From Symsagittifera roscoffensis (Eukaryota > Xenacoelomorpha > Acoela > Convolutidae): DNA of 64,000 bases. The stretch is from the NCBI RefSeq assembly GCF_963678635.1, contig NC_087066.1:16737275-16801274 (forward strand), written 5' to 3'. Each line of letters starts with the position of its first letter. Within the stretch, counting starts at the first letter, position 1. The notes beneath the pieces were generated by a model that saw only the letters and a list, made by a program, of their open reading frames with translations, had not been told where the DNA came from and searched no databases. This document shows, one piece after another, positions 12,007 to 23,950 of this stretch. Both the position numbers and the translations under genes were made by a program.

Positions 12007-12810
12007 TCATTTTTTGAAAGATGGTTTGCCTTTAAATTTTGGGTTCCTTTCATAGATGTTTAGTATTTCAGTGATTTTTTCAATCAGGTCTGTGTCTGAT
12101 TCTTGTATATTATTTATATGTGTAGTATTTGTTTCAATTCGATTAACATATTGTAGTTTTATGTTTTCTGTTTCTTCGAGTTTCATTGTGATTTCTGCTT
12201 GTTCTAATTTATCTACTAATTTTCTAAAATCTAAATCTGGTTCTCGAATTGAGGAAGGATGAGATGCTCTCTTTTTTATAGCTGTTTTCCTTAATTGAGG
12301 TGTTAAGGTCATCACTAAAATTTCTGTCATTTTTGTGTTTTTGTAATCATGTGTATTGAGTGAATATGTTTTTTGAACTAGTGTTCCGATTCGAACTGCT
12401 AATTGTTTAATTGTTTCATTTGGTAATCTGCGAATTTCGTTGCATAAAACTCTTTGATGTTGTTTGTTTCTTTCAGAATCAAACATTTTTGAAAATTTTT
12501 GTGTGTAACTTTTCCAATCTGATTTGATGTCTATAGGTAGTACTGAAAACCATTTTGGGGCTGCGCCGTCTAAGGTTGTTTGGGTTAACGCTGTTCGTCT
12601 ATCTATCCAATTTTGATGGGGTAGCGTATTAATTGGTTCGGGTCCTATATTTAAAATTAAATTTGCTGTTACTGCATTTAAATAATCTTCTACAGAATAT
12701 TCAGGGTCTGTTCCTGTGAATACCATCAGTGGTTTGTTCGATGTTATTGACGATCCACCCATGAGGTATGGATTCATAGTCATCTGTAGTGATTCTGCGG
12801 CAATTGGCAT
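12007..12810 (-). pseudogene. Gag capsid-like domain
   Basis: An open frame of 267 codons (ATG 12808-12810). It contains the features of a Ty3/gypsy gag capsid: MVFTGTDPEYSVEDYLNAV, then W-containing SDWKSYTQKFSKMF, RRLPNETIKQLAVRI and a helical C-terminal part. It ends at a TGA just before the zinc knuckle that lies in the same frame. The upstream gag sequence is in another frame, so the ATG is probably internal to the original polyprotein. Confidence 0.75.
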
Positions 12811-14226
12811 TTGTGAAAAGTTTTAAATTTGATTTTTTGTTATTTCGTGTTTCTGGAGGTAACATGGAAGCAATATTTCATTTTGCATTTGAGTTGGTTG
12901 TTAAGAATGCAAAGTCATTGGGTTTTGTGGCTGTATTTGGATGAAAAGATTGTGTGTTAAACGGGTTTTGTATATGCATTTGTTGTGGATTTTGTATATC
13001 TGTTGGATTTTGTGGGTAAATTTTCATATTTTGAGATGGTTGAGACTGTCGTGGTCTCTGTATGCGATATTTTTTAGTATATGGTGCAAAAATATCTGGT
13101 TTATAGTAATCATCATCATCAGATGATAAGTAATTTGTGTTATAAGGTGTTTGTTGTTTATTCTTATTTTGTTGAAAAAATGGGTAATTTTCACTATAAT
13201 CCTGTGGAGGGTGTGGGTTATCCAGAAAATTTACTGAATTGGTCGATGTATTTGGGAGATTCCAATAATGGGAACATACGTGAGTTAAATTTTGTGTATT
13301 TTTGGGGGGGGGGGGGTTGATTTGTTTTTTATTGGTGTGCATAATTATAATTGTGTTCTGCAAAAATGTTTCTTGTGAACGTTTTTCGTGTTTTTGACGG
13401 TTTTGTCATTGGTCTATACGACTGATAGTCCATATGTGAGTATTTTGGAGCAACCAAAGGTTTAACGGTTGACTGTAAAATTACTTCTGGTAGTAATGTA
13501 TTTGTATTTTTCGGTGTTGTCAGACTTGGACGTATTGGTGAAAAACTTTGTTGTGTAGATGTTACTGTTGTTTGAACGATTTCTTCATTTATGAAGTGTG
13601 ATGGTGTTTGAATGTCTTGCTGTGTAAGATTTCTGGTTCCATTGAGGTTTTTGTTATGTATGACTGTTGAATTTAAGCTGTTATTTCGTGTATCAGGTGA
13701 AAATGTATTATAATTTAATGGTGTTGCGTCAATCGTTAATGGTATTACTTTTACATAATCTCTGTGAAAAGATATTGTACTTATCGCTTGACTCGAGATA
13801 TCTTGTGGAATATTTATAAATGCTGGATGAGACCCTTCAGGGTCCCAAACGTAACCTGATTGTTCTGCAATGACAGTGTCGTCATTGGTACTTTGGGGTT
13901 TGAAATTTTTTCTTGCTTGTGAAATTAAATCTAGGTTGTAGGTAAAATAATCTATTATAAACCATGCTAAAATTTTTTGCAAATCATGTTTAGTGTTTTG
14001 TGAGACATCATTATTGGTAAAATTTTTTGGCGGATTATATGTAAAAAAAGTTGAAAATATTGTGATTTCGTTTCTTACTTTTGTATGTTTGGATGTTTCG
14101 GTTGGTGACGTGCTTTGAACTTCTGTTTTTTCTAATAAGGGTTATTACAAGATCGTATTTTTGGTTGTATATTTCACAATTGTGTAAAACGATTGTTTGT
14201 TTATTTCCTAAATTTTTGAGTGACAT
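12811..14226 (-). pseudogene. Gag N-terminal region, frameshifted
   Basis: The likely gag start is the ATG at 14224-14226 (MSLKNLGNKQTIVLHNCEIYN). The frame changes in an A-run at about 14127-14132, after which the - strand reads through to 13329. It changes again at the 12-base C run (G run at about 13304-13316 on +) into the 13363-12878 frame, which is Pro/Gln/Asn-rich. It then meets a TGA at 12878-12880, and changes frame again near 12825 into the capsid part. The protein is low-complexity and I see no domain. Two of the frame changes sit in homopolymers, so sequencing error cannot be excluded there. Confidence 0.6.
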
Positions 14227-15760
14227 AAGGTTTAGGATGAGGGATGCTAGAAGTTAATAGTGATTTTTATTTTCCTAGACTGTTAGTCCTTACGAGTTTT
14301 TGGTTAGCTTAACCTGGGTTTTTTTGTTCAGGGTTGGAGAGAAAAGTATATCAATTCCGGAGAATTATTTTTTACTTTCTCGTGGCTAGTCTAAGTTAAG
14401 GTGTTAACTTACTTAATCTTACTTAGGGGTAGTGATTGTGTTCAAGGGTTGGAGAATAGTAAATCGATCCACAAGGTTCAGGTATAATTAGAACGCAAGT
14501 AGTTCGTTAGATACTATTTTAAACTTACTAAGTCTAAGATCTATCCTGGGTCTGGTAAGAGGAGGGTTCAAGTGAAGGATGAATAACCGAGGTGCTTCAC
14601 TGTTTAGCCTAATTTGAATGGTTAGTGTTATTAAAAATTTCCATTAGTCCTGGGTCTTTTGAAAAGGTTGGGTAGTGAATCGACGTTTGAGGTCGTTAGA
14701 CACTTGATAAGTGGGTGGGGGAGAACAAAAGTGTTCTTTTTGATCCAAGGATAAGCCTTGATGATCAGAATTAAAAATTAATGAGATAGAAAATTTATTA
14801 AGATCCAAGGATAAGCCATGATGATCTGGTTTAAAATTAGGTAAATTTAAGTTTAAAATGGTTTAAATTTATTTGATATAAAGTTTTAGTTTTTTTATGA
14901 TGTTAGTTAGCTTATAATTGCTGTTATGTTTAGGTGATGAAGCTGAAACAACAGGATGATTTATAATTACTAACTATTTATTGTCATGCTACTAATTTTT
15001 ATTTTTATTTTCAATAAATATTTTTCAAATAAATATGTTTTATATAATACTGCAGAAGTTGAGAAAACGACTTGAGATCTTTTTATCGTTATTGTACATT
15101 AGTAACTTATTTAGCGCCTGAAATAATCATGAAGATTTACTTCAAAATTTTATGTTTGCAAATGAAAATCTAAATTTATTGCTAATAAGATTCTAAATAT
15201 AAAAGTTTGTGTTGGCTTTTGCCGTACAACCATGAAACTAAATGGTAAGTTTCTATGTAGTTGTATGTCGTCTCTCGTCCGAGGTCTTTTTCCAATACCG
15301 GGTAGTTCTCGTATTGTGCGGAATATTGGCTCTGATCTATTGAGTCGTAGAGACATTTCAATTAAGTTATTGTCGTATAACATTTTGAAAATGTTTTGTC
15401 TATTTTCTAATCTATATTTGGTTAATTCTAGGCTATTAAGGTCTTATTTCGGATAGGGTACACTGTCTGCTCGTCACGCTATCTTATTTTCGGCCGGATA
15501 GATTCGTGCAACTTCTCAGTCTAATACCGATCCTAATCTTACTCTTATATCTACTAGTCTCAGGGTGTTTAACTAGTCTCTGCTAGGCTCAATAGATCTA
15601 GAGTATACTGGCTTATTGCGACTGCTGAAGTTCTCTTGTAGAGGTTACTAATTTCTAAGTTAAATTCAAATCTCTCTGGTGCTGAAATTACAAGTAATTT
15701 CAGCACTTACAAATAAGTGGGTTGTTAGTTGGATGAATTATGATTGGTTAATATTAACTA
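14227..15760. other. Leader/LTR-like region upstream of gag
   Basis: No gene seen. The + strand stays T/G-rich as in the retroelement. A motif of about 24 bases beginning GATCCAAGGATAAGCC occurs twice, near 14741 and 14801. At 15455-15510 there is a block (GTACACTGTCTGCTCGTCAC, then GCCGGATAG) that recurs with changes near 36945-37000, suggesting an LTR of a repeat family. LTR borders and a primer-binding site could not be fixed by eye. Confidence 0.4.
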
Positions 15761-16669
15761 TTTTATAGGTGTAAAATATCTAAATTATCCAATAAATAAA
15801 TGTAGCTTAGATCAGGTTTCATTTTGTCAAAAATATGTATTTATGGGGCTTTGAGAGAGCTTGGGGAAAAATTTGAGCGACATAAGCAAAGATAAAGTTC
15901 ATGAAAATTTGCGAACACTTTTGAAAGTGCCCCCCTTAAAACAATCTTGAATTGGCCCCTGCCGCGATCTGTAAGATCTTGAACCGAACATTGTTAGTCG
16001 CGCAAATTATGAAGTATGAAAAACTGTGGATATAAGGACAGGTCCATACCACCGAAAAAAATTTTGAGATCTGATTGATCGAGTGTTCCAAATGAGGTTG
16101 AAAATTTATTTGCTCAACTGTCTGTACATAAAATCGCATACTTTAAAGCATAAGTTTGGTAAGGATCACGCTGAAAACTTGAAATATAACTTAAACAGAA
16201 GTTCTTTAAAAAACATTATTTCTGATAAAATGCCTTTGCAAGCTACAGTAATGATTATGTTCTGGTGAAGCATCACCCTAAAATATGAAATGCAGAAATC
16301 AAAAATACAAAAAATGAATTTGGTAATGATTTTCGGATGAATTTGATTTTTTTAACCTTAGTGTCGACCTAACAATCTTGCTGAATGACAAGGTTTCCCG
16401 TATTGGTCGTTCAAAGTCGCCAAGACAATTTTTTGGTAGTGCAAAAATGCGCCATAATTTTTTGAACCGCCAACTAAGCGAAGTTGTTTTCTTAATGGCA
16501 AGAAGATGCGGCGTAATTTTTTGGGGTTGTTCAAAAAAGCGCAGAAATTTACATGGTTGCACAGAATGGTGGCATAAATGCTTTGGTTTGCTACCTACAT
16601 TATATGCGTGCAAAATTGCTACCCCAAAACATGCTATGCTTCCACCCGCATCCAAATTTAGGCGTAAGT

Positions 16670-17590
16670 AATCATTTATAACGGATTATTATGATGATTT
16701 TTTGACGATCATTTTTGATTATAATTACCAAAATTAGGTGTTTAAAGGATTTAATCGTGATATTTTTCAGGAGATTATAATCTCTAATAATCTATTATAA
16801 TTGACTATAGCTCTTACAAAAACCCCTTAAAATCATTTATAATCGATTATAATTGGTTATAATTTCTTATTTTGCCAAAAATTTGTCAATTCAAAAAACA
16901 ATAATTCGGTTAATAATTTTGTGCCAATAAGAAAACCTCTAAAAGAGAGATCTCTTGAACACTTTAGTTCATCTGAACACAAAGTTTTTCCATGAAACAA
17001 AAGTTTCATAGAGATTCTTTCATATTAGTGAAAAGGTCCCGCGGTAGTTGAAAATAAACTTTCCGGATCAATCATGAAACTAAATCAAATTTCTGATGTT
17101 TTGGTGTTTAAAAAAACTTAAGATAAGCATCACAAAACAACTCTAATAGGGAATAAATGTAAAAACCTTATAAATTTGAGTTGATTCCTTAACTTTAAAA
17201 AAATTTTCTCATTTTTCATAGGATCGAACGTCTACAAAAAGCATAAAATATGAGCAATTTAAATGCAACTTCGAAGACAAAATGGACAAACAAAATGGAT
17301 TATAATCAATTACAATCAATTATAATGGATTTTTGTGCAAAACTAATGAATTAGAAATTTGAATACAAAAAATTGATTATAGTCAATTATAATTAATCAT
17401 AATTGTATCAAAAAATAGACGAAGAAATAATCGATTAAAATCGATTATAATTTATTATAAAAAATTATAATTTGGTTATAAAAAGAGCGATTATAATCGA
17501 TTATTAATTGATTAAAATCGATTGTTTCTCAATTTTAGTAAGACTGGTACTAAAATCGTAATATAATCGATTATTATTGCTTTAAGCTGA
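16670..17590. repeat. Array of palindromic GATTATAATC-type motifs
   Basis: More than a dozen degenerate copies of the self-complementary motif GATTATAATC and its variants (ATCGATTATAAT, AATTGATTATAA) are spread irregularly over about 900 bp. There is no fixed period and no gene. A second, smaller array of the same motif lies at about 50050-50260. Confidence 0.8.
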
Positions 17591-17599
17591 ACGCGGGCA

Positions 17600-18890
17600 T
17601 TATATTGAAAAGGGTTATAGGACTTTTTAGGCTAGCAAAATGCACGCTTAGATTGCACATTTATCGGACTTGGCCACAAAAAAAAACAGTTTAATTGGAC
17701 TTCGAAGAGCCGATATGTTAGTATGTTATTTCTTTCTGGAATTTGCACTGCAAAATTGATAATTGGAAAGTCAAGTGAACGGAAAAACAAAAATGATGAC
17801 CTTTTAATCAAAAAAATTTTCATGATTTAAAATATTTCAATCTGATTTTCTTGAAGTAGCACATGAACAAAAAAATGCAATTACTTTTCTTCTAAAATTG
17901 CACTCCGTTTTCCCCTTTGTTGATTCAATATAAATTAGTGAACAAAATTAGGAGCATGATCAAATTTTTCAGCAATTTTGAAGCATAGAACAGAAACAAT
18001 TATTTGAACATGCTTTGCATGTTTTTGAACAAAAAATAAATTTGTTTTCTCAGCTTATTCTTAGCAAATTTATATTGAAAGTAGTTTTTTACAGTTTTGC
18101 TGAAAGAAACCAAATAGCTGGAGCCTTTAAACTCGTGGTATGTTTTGAAGGAGAACGACACCAAAAACGAGCAGTCTAAAACAGCCAAAAACAAAAAAAT
18201 CAATAAAAATTGCAAAAACTATTTCTAACTAGCACTTTTGGCGACCGAAAAATGAGGGAAGTCACAAAAATTCAAAGGCTGTAAAAAAAGACAAATGGTT
18301 CATAGTTTTTGCGCAGAACCACTTTTGACAGCACAGAAAAGCTGAATTTCGTGGAATATAAGACAAAAATTTTTCCCGAATTTTAAAGTTGGTTTTTGAT
18401 GTTGTAGGCCCTCAATAAATCAATCAAGGCAAAAAATTGGGCCAATTTTTTGCCACAATAACTTTGCGCTGAAATAGATAATGGAAAGAATTTTCTTATA
18501 GCGATGAAAGTCGACTCATGTACTTACACACGTTTATTCAGACATCTTACCTGCTAAAAAATTGTAAAAACCAATTAAGGTCAGGTTTTTGCAACACAAG
18601 AAAACAAAAAGTTCGCACGCGCTTTATTTTGTCTTCTAGTGTAGGATAATGATCTCAAATTTCAAATTACTCGTTGAATTGTCCAAACAAGTTTTGGTAT
18701 TTGAAACTGCTAAAAATCATGCTGGTAAGGCTATTTAATACAAAAAACTAACGAATTGAATTTTTTTTTGCACAATCATAGCCTAATTAAATCCTGAATT
18801 GTTCAAAATGCGCCAGTTTCAAGGCCAAAAAAAGTGTTCATATCAAATATAATGCTCTTAAAAATCAATTTCAATTTTTAAATAATCGGT
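17600..18890. other. No recognised feature
   Basis: AT-rich sequence with only short chance open frames on both strands. I see no gene, RNA or clear repeat in it. Confidence 0.5.
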
Positions 18891-19462
18891 TATTGTTCCG
18901 ACTTTCGAGACGAAAGTAACGGAATATTTGTGCTCGGGGTGGGTTTTTTTTCTTCAGACAAATTTCGACTTTTTAACTAGCCATTTTTGACGGAAATTTT
19001 ATATCATTTTTTTTTGACGGAATTTTTATTTTTGTATTTTTATAACATTCGAAAGCCATTGTTGTCCTGAACTTAAATTTGAAAAGATATTTCACCTGTG
19101 ATCATTTTTCGTAAAGTTATGAGGGTTTAAACATTGACCTTTTTGACCAATATGGGACAATTAACGCGCGCTATTAACGCGTAAGCGGAGATTTAATCTG
19201 TCTTATAAATCGTTCCAAAAGGGTTGAACGAAGCTTATTTGCCATAATTGATTTGTTACAAGGAACGAAATCTATCTTTTTGTACTTTTTATGGCGTGTG
19301 GGAAGATTATTTTCATAAAAAATTTCAATTTTTGGAAAAAAAAATTTCATTTTATTTTATTTTAATTTAAATTTTTATGTTGTTTATGTTAATACTGCTC
19401 CATAAACGTTAAAAGGCAGTCGAAACTTTCAGGGCTTCGCCCTGATACGACCAGTCTTGTTA
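18891..19462 (+). mobile_element. Dispersed repeat, full-length + copy (Helitron-like or other non-autonomous element)
   Basis: This is the clearest copy of a family seen at least seven times in the window. It starts TGTTCCGACTTTCGAGACGA, where CTTTCG-AGA-CGAAAG can form a hairpin. It contains a conserved core (GCGCTATTAACGCGTAAGCG) and ends with a hairpin CAGGGC-TTC-GCCCTG followed by about 16 bases to CTTGTT. Other copies: 21438-22710 (-, interrupted by a foldback element), 23462-23778 (+, 5' truncated), 26381-26933 (+), about 27930-28412 (+, diverged), 54008-54694 (-), plus small scraps at 21301-21437 and about 50926-50970. It has no coding capacity. The subterminal 3' hairpin recalls Helitrons, but the expected CTRR end is not clear. 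Confidence 0.75.
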
Positions 19463-21300
19463 AATTTGTAAGAGTTTGTTTTTGTCAAATTATGTCACCA
19501 GGAAAACATTTACTCTTCGGTAAATACGCAGTTTAAATAGACAACAGTAACATTCGCCCAGAAATTACACAGCGACTGAAAGCAGAAAAGTTTCTATTGA
19601 CGACTGGCTGGCGTCAGTCACCTTAACTCTATGTGTTTTTCAAAATCTCAACCTAGCCATGTTTGGTCTGTTTCAGAGTCAACAACCATGTTACAGCTTT
19701 TAGGTCGTCAGCCTGACAAATCATTTTAATTTTGGATAAGATACTTATAATAATCAAACAGGTGGGTCTCGAATCCCCAGACAACGTGGTTATAAAAAAA
19801 GCCGGGTCGAAAACCATTAGTTCTATTGTTTATTATTGAAGGATAAATTTTGAATCCATTAGAGACTGATTGACCATTTCCTCCCCTACATACTCTGAAA
19901 CAAATTTTTGATATGGAGTTGAATTCAAATGTTCAGTGCGTTCCATTCGATAAATGATCTTTTATAGTTATAAATAAAATAGTCTCTAGGCACCGGATCT
20001 CTTTCCTTGCATTTCCTGGGGGATGACATTGTTATCCTCCCAATTTCCGAGTTCAAGAGGTTCGGATCATCTTTCATTTTCACTCGATCGGGTTGACAAC
20101 TTTCATATCGTTACGGCTGTTTGATATTGACTGCTATTTGCAGTCTTAGTTTCTAGCAACCGTTTTAGCTCGTCAATTCGGCTGTTTTATTTTTCTTCAA
20201 TATAGCCCAAAAATGTCGGTTTTCGTCGTGTCGCAGAATTTCTAGCTCTTAATTCGAAAATTTACAAATTGGCTTTCTAAAATATTCTACTCTCAGTGTA
20301 ACAATGCTCATAGCGTTGTAACGTTTCTCCTCACAAAGTTGCCTGCCCGGAAGGTAATTGTGCCTTCTGGCGGAATGACTCATACTTCTTGATATTTTTT
20401 TCTCGATATAACTCTCACTAACAACCACATTAAGTATTCGAAGCATGTTTTGATCTCAGTAAACACAACGTTTTAATTTACTTTAAATAATTGGTTGCCA
20501 AATTAGCAACATTTCAAAAAGCACATCCCAACTTGACTGATACAAAAAAAAGTCTTAAAGACGAGTTCGCAAAAAAGTAATTGGTATGAACAACATAAAG
20601 CGCTATTGCAGACTACTATGGCTCCTAAAACATTACGTATAATACACTAAAATAAAGCCCCCAAAATTTGTTGTATCCGATTAACTTAGCCAGTTGGGAT
20701 AAAGTTTCAACAAAACACATGTAGTTTGATCAACCTTACAGTTGGTTACATCTGCAATTAGAAAGATGGACTACAAAACAAGAAAACCCTTAATCCCTGA
20801 ATTAGAGCAGAAAACAACTCAATTTTTTCTCTAGTTTTGATTTCTCAGAAACAGCTTCTACGTTTTCATCAAGTTTCGCTGTGCAATAATTGTAGATTTT
20901 TTTGCATTTGGCTGCCTCTCAAGAAGGGGTAGGGTATGCGCTTGGGGATGGGGGATGCCTTTGTCGCTAACTTTATTTTTTAGGCCAACTAAATTCATTT
21001 TCCAAGCGGTCGCAAAACACTAGAAAAACGCCATTTTGATAAAATTTTCCGCGGCGCAGGCAATTTTTTTGAAAAAAAAACAGGCCAAAAAAGCCGTTTG
21101 AGGGGACTTTTTGGAGATTTTCGACCAAAAAACTGCGTTGTTTTGGAGCGCGCTTTCCTTCAAAATTAAAAAGGTTCGGGCCCAAGACGCCTTTAGAAGA
21201 GTTAGGTCGGCCAAAAACAAGAAAAAATTTGGTTGGCAAGGGGACCGATTACCCCCTAAATCGGCACCTGGTCGCTAAAACGTCTGTTCACTAGTTAGTA
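19463..21300. other. Mostly unassigned DNA; repeat scrap at 20920-21290
   Basis: No gene is supported. From about 20920 to 21290 the sequence is richer in G/C runs and ends in CCCCCTAAATCGGCACC. This resembles the terminal part of the CAGTGGCGG-type hAT-like repeats seen at 23951-24403 and near 38220 and 38860, so it is probably a degraded member. Confidence 0.4.
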
Positions 21301-21437
21301 ATTTTTCAAAGTAAGTGATAGAATATTTGTGTTCGGTGTGGTTCTTCTTCTCCAGAAAAGCTTAGATTTTTTAACTACCAATTTTGATGGGATTTCTTAT
21401 ATAAACGGAAAATCAATGTTGTTCTGAGCCCAAATTT

Positions 21438-22710
21438 AAACAAGACTGCTCGTATCAGGGCGAAACCCTGAATGTTCCGACTGCCTTTTAAGGTTTATTG
21501 AGCAGCAGTAATACAGTGCTGATTTAAATTAACCGGACGAAACGCGTTAAACTTGAAATTTAAAACCCGTTTTTCTCAAATTGGGTTGAGTTTAGGCGAA
21601 AACTTATGAAGACAAAACTTGCTTAAAATTTTAGCAGAATTGATATGGTGTAATTTGTTTTGCAAAATTCGGGCCCAAAATTTTACCCCAAAAATGGGTC
21701 ATTTTGGCTTTTCTTAGTTAATCAAAAATTACGCCGAAAATACTCAGTCGATCACAGACATAATTATATCAAAGTGAGCCCCTTACGTAGCCCAACAAAC
21801 TTTAAGAAGAGTACAATCTCCAAAATATTGTATAAGTTAATTTATTTTTGTTTGACAGACAAAAAAGGTCGTTTTTTCTATATAAAACACCAACTTTTTA
21901 TTTAAAAACATATTTTTAAACAATTTGCAATTTTTTTTGAAGAAAATACCCTTTATAGAGTTTGTTGGGCTACGTAAGCGGCTCACTTTGTATAATTATG
22001 TCTGTGATCGACTGAGTATTTTCGGCGTAATTTTTGATTAACTAAGAAAAGCCAAATTGACCCATTTTTGGGGTAAAATTTTGGGCCCGAATTTTGCAAA
22101 ACAAATTACACCATATCAATTCTGCTAAAATTTTAAGCAAGTTTTGTCTTCATAAGTTTCCGCCTAAACTCAACCCAATTTGAGAAAAACGGGTTTTAAA
22201 TTTCAAGTTTAACGCGTTTCGTCCGGTTAATTTAAATCAGCACTGTACATAAAAAAATTAAATGAAATAAAATAAAATGAAATTTTTTTTTTTTAAATTT
22301 GAAATTTTTTATGCTACCCCACACGCCAAATAAAGTACAAAAAGGTAGATTTCAATCCTTGTAACAAATCAATTGTGGCAAATAAGCTTCGTTCAATCAA
22401 TTTGGAACGATTTCTAAGACGGATTAAATCTCCGCTTACGCGTTAATAGCGCGAATTATATCGCGTGTTAATTGTCCCAAATTGGTCAAAATGGCCAAAA
22501 TGGCAATCTTTAAACCCTCATAACTTTACGAAAAACGATCACAGGTAAAATATCTTTTCAAATATAGGCTCAAGACAACAATAGCTTTCGAATGATATAA
22601 AAAAATTCCGTCAAAAATGGCTAGTTAAAAAGTCGAAATTTGTCTGAAGAAAAAAAAACCGACCCCGAGCACAAATATTCCGTTACTTTCGTATCGAAAG
22701 TCGGAACAAA
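21438..22710 (-). mobile_element. Dispersed repeat, - copy split by a nested foldback element
   Basis: Reads on the - strand as the same family as 18891-19462. The hairpin end AGGGCGAAACCCTGAATGTT lies at about 21454, and the other end, CGAAAGTCGGAACAA, lies near 22709. The copy is interrupted by the 731-bp element at 21515-22245. When that element and one TA are ignored, the two halves join to match the uninterrupted copy. A short + oriented scrap of the same family abuts it on the left (21301-21437). Confidence 0.8.
21515..22245. mobile_element. Tc1/mariner-type foldback MITE with ~287-bp inverted repeats
   Basis: The left arm (21515 to about 21801) and right arm (about 21958-22245) are near-perfect inverted copies separated by about 156 bp of AT-rich spacer. 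The ends read CAGTGCTG...CAGCACTG and are flanked on both sides by TA (21513-21514 and 22246-22247). The TA duplication and the CAGTG start are hallmarks of the Tc1/mariner group. There is no transposase, so it is non-autonomous. It is nested within an older dispersed repeat, which gives an empty-site reference. The arms differ at only a few positions. Confidence 0.9.
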
Positions 22711-23137
22711 TGTAGCCAACAGACAGTTGTAAAAGAACAAACGCAAACAAACAAATGAGAATACCGATTGCTTTTTTTGGAAAGCTTTAACTCTGGATAA
22801 CTTTAACTCAATTTGAGGTATCATTATTTAAAGTTTTTATTCCGCTGGGAAAACTGAAAATTAAATTCGACTTTTGAAACTAAAAATCAATTAAGTTTTT
22901 TGTAACCGTTACCTTTTTGCCGTTTGATAGAGAAATGTGCCTTCCTTTTAACAAAAAAAAAACAAAACGATTTTTAATCATCGAAAAAAGATCGAAAAAA
23001 GAAAATTGAGCCTGAAAAAACTTCAAGAATTTCCAAAGAAAAAAACGAGAAATAAAAAAATCATTGCGACCTATATGAGAGTCTGAACTATACCTCGGAA
23101 AACCTCTATTTCTCATCTTTTTTCGGAAAACTACGGT
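22711..23137. other. No recognised feature
   Basis: AT-rich sequence between two repeats with only short chance reading frames. Nothing is supported here. Confidence 0.5.
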
Positions 23138-23445
23138 CCCGGGTTGACCTCCATAGACCGAAAATGCTAGTCATACAAGTTTCATACATTTGTGCAAAAT
23201 GAATTTAATCGAATTTCAAAGGTATTTTATAGTTGTTTTGGTATCGAAATTGGTATCTCTTTATAAAAAAAAAGTAAAAAAATGGTATGAAAAAAATGCT
23301 AGTCATACAATTTCCATATATGAAAAAGTACTAATCATAGACCTTTCATGCAATTTTCTGTACTTATGGAATTGCATGAAAAGTGTATGACTAGCATTTT
23401 TCCATTTATGGAAATTGTATGACTAGCATTTTTGGTCAACCCGGG
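23138..23445. mobile_element. MITE with CCCGGGTTGACC terminal inverted repeats, copy 1
   Basis: It begins CCCGGGTTGACC (23138-23149) and ends GGTCAACCCGGG (23434-23445), an exact 12-base inverted pair. Inside, ATGCTAGTCATACAA and TTGTATGACTAGCAT occur near both ends and again internally, so the element is largely self-complementary. A second copy lies at 49435-49835. I see no clear target-site duplication, and no protein is encoded. Confidence 0.8.
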
Positions 23446-23950
23446 GAAGCTTAGAGAATTCCAATTTGGCCGATAATTAACGCGCGATACATTTTGTGAT
23501 ATTAACACGTAAGCGGAGATGTAATCCGTCTCGGAAATCTATCCAAATTATTTGGAGGCATGCTTTTTTTATCTATTCAATAGTTTTCTATTGCAAAATA
23601 TATGTATTTGTACTTTACAAAGCGTGTGGGGGGATGGTTTTACAAAAAAATCTGAAAAAAATCCTGATTGAAAACTTTTGAAAAGCTTTGCAACTTTTTT
23701 GAAACGAACACTGACCCATGTACCTTAGCAAGCAGTCGGAACATTCAGGACTTCACCTTGATGCAAGCAGTCGTGTTATGGCTTATGGTTTGAATTGATA
23801 TATTTGAGTTGACTACGTGACACCTTTAAGCATCCGGACAGCAGCTGCTTCAAAACATAATATTAGGAACAATATATTCGGCTTTTTATTTGTAGCTTGT
23901 TTAAACACATGATGATTATGATTTAGTCCGTCATTTACCCGTGATATTAC

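Noticed and set aside
16378-16671. 97-codon + ORF and overlapping - ORF
   Set aside because: The stretch is internally repetitive (GGCGTAATTTTTTGG-like words), and both strands are open by composition.
20298-20353. Possible 56-bp exon (acceptor CTACTCTCAG, donor AAG|GTAATT)
   Set aside because: Single isolated tiny exon with no partner and no homology I can see.
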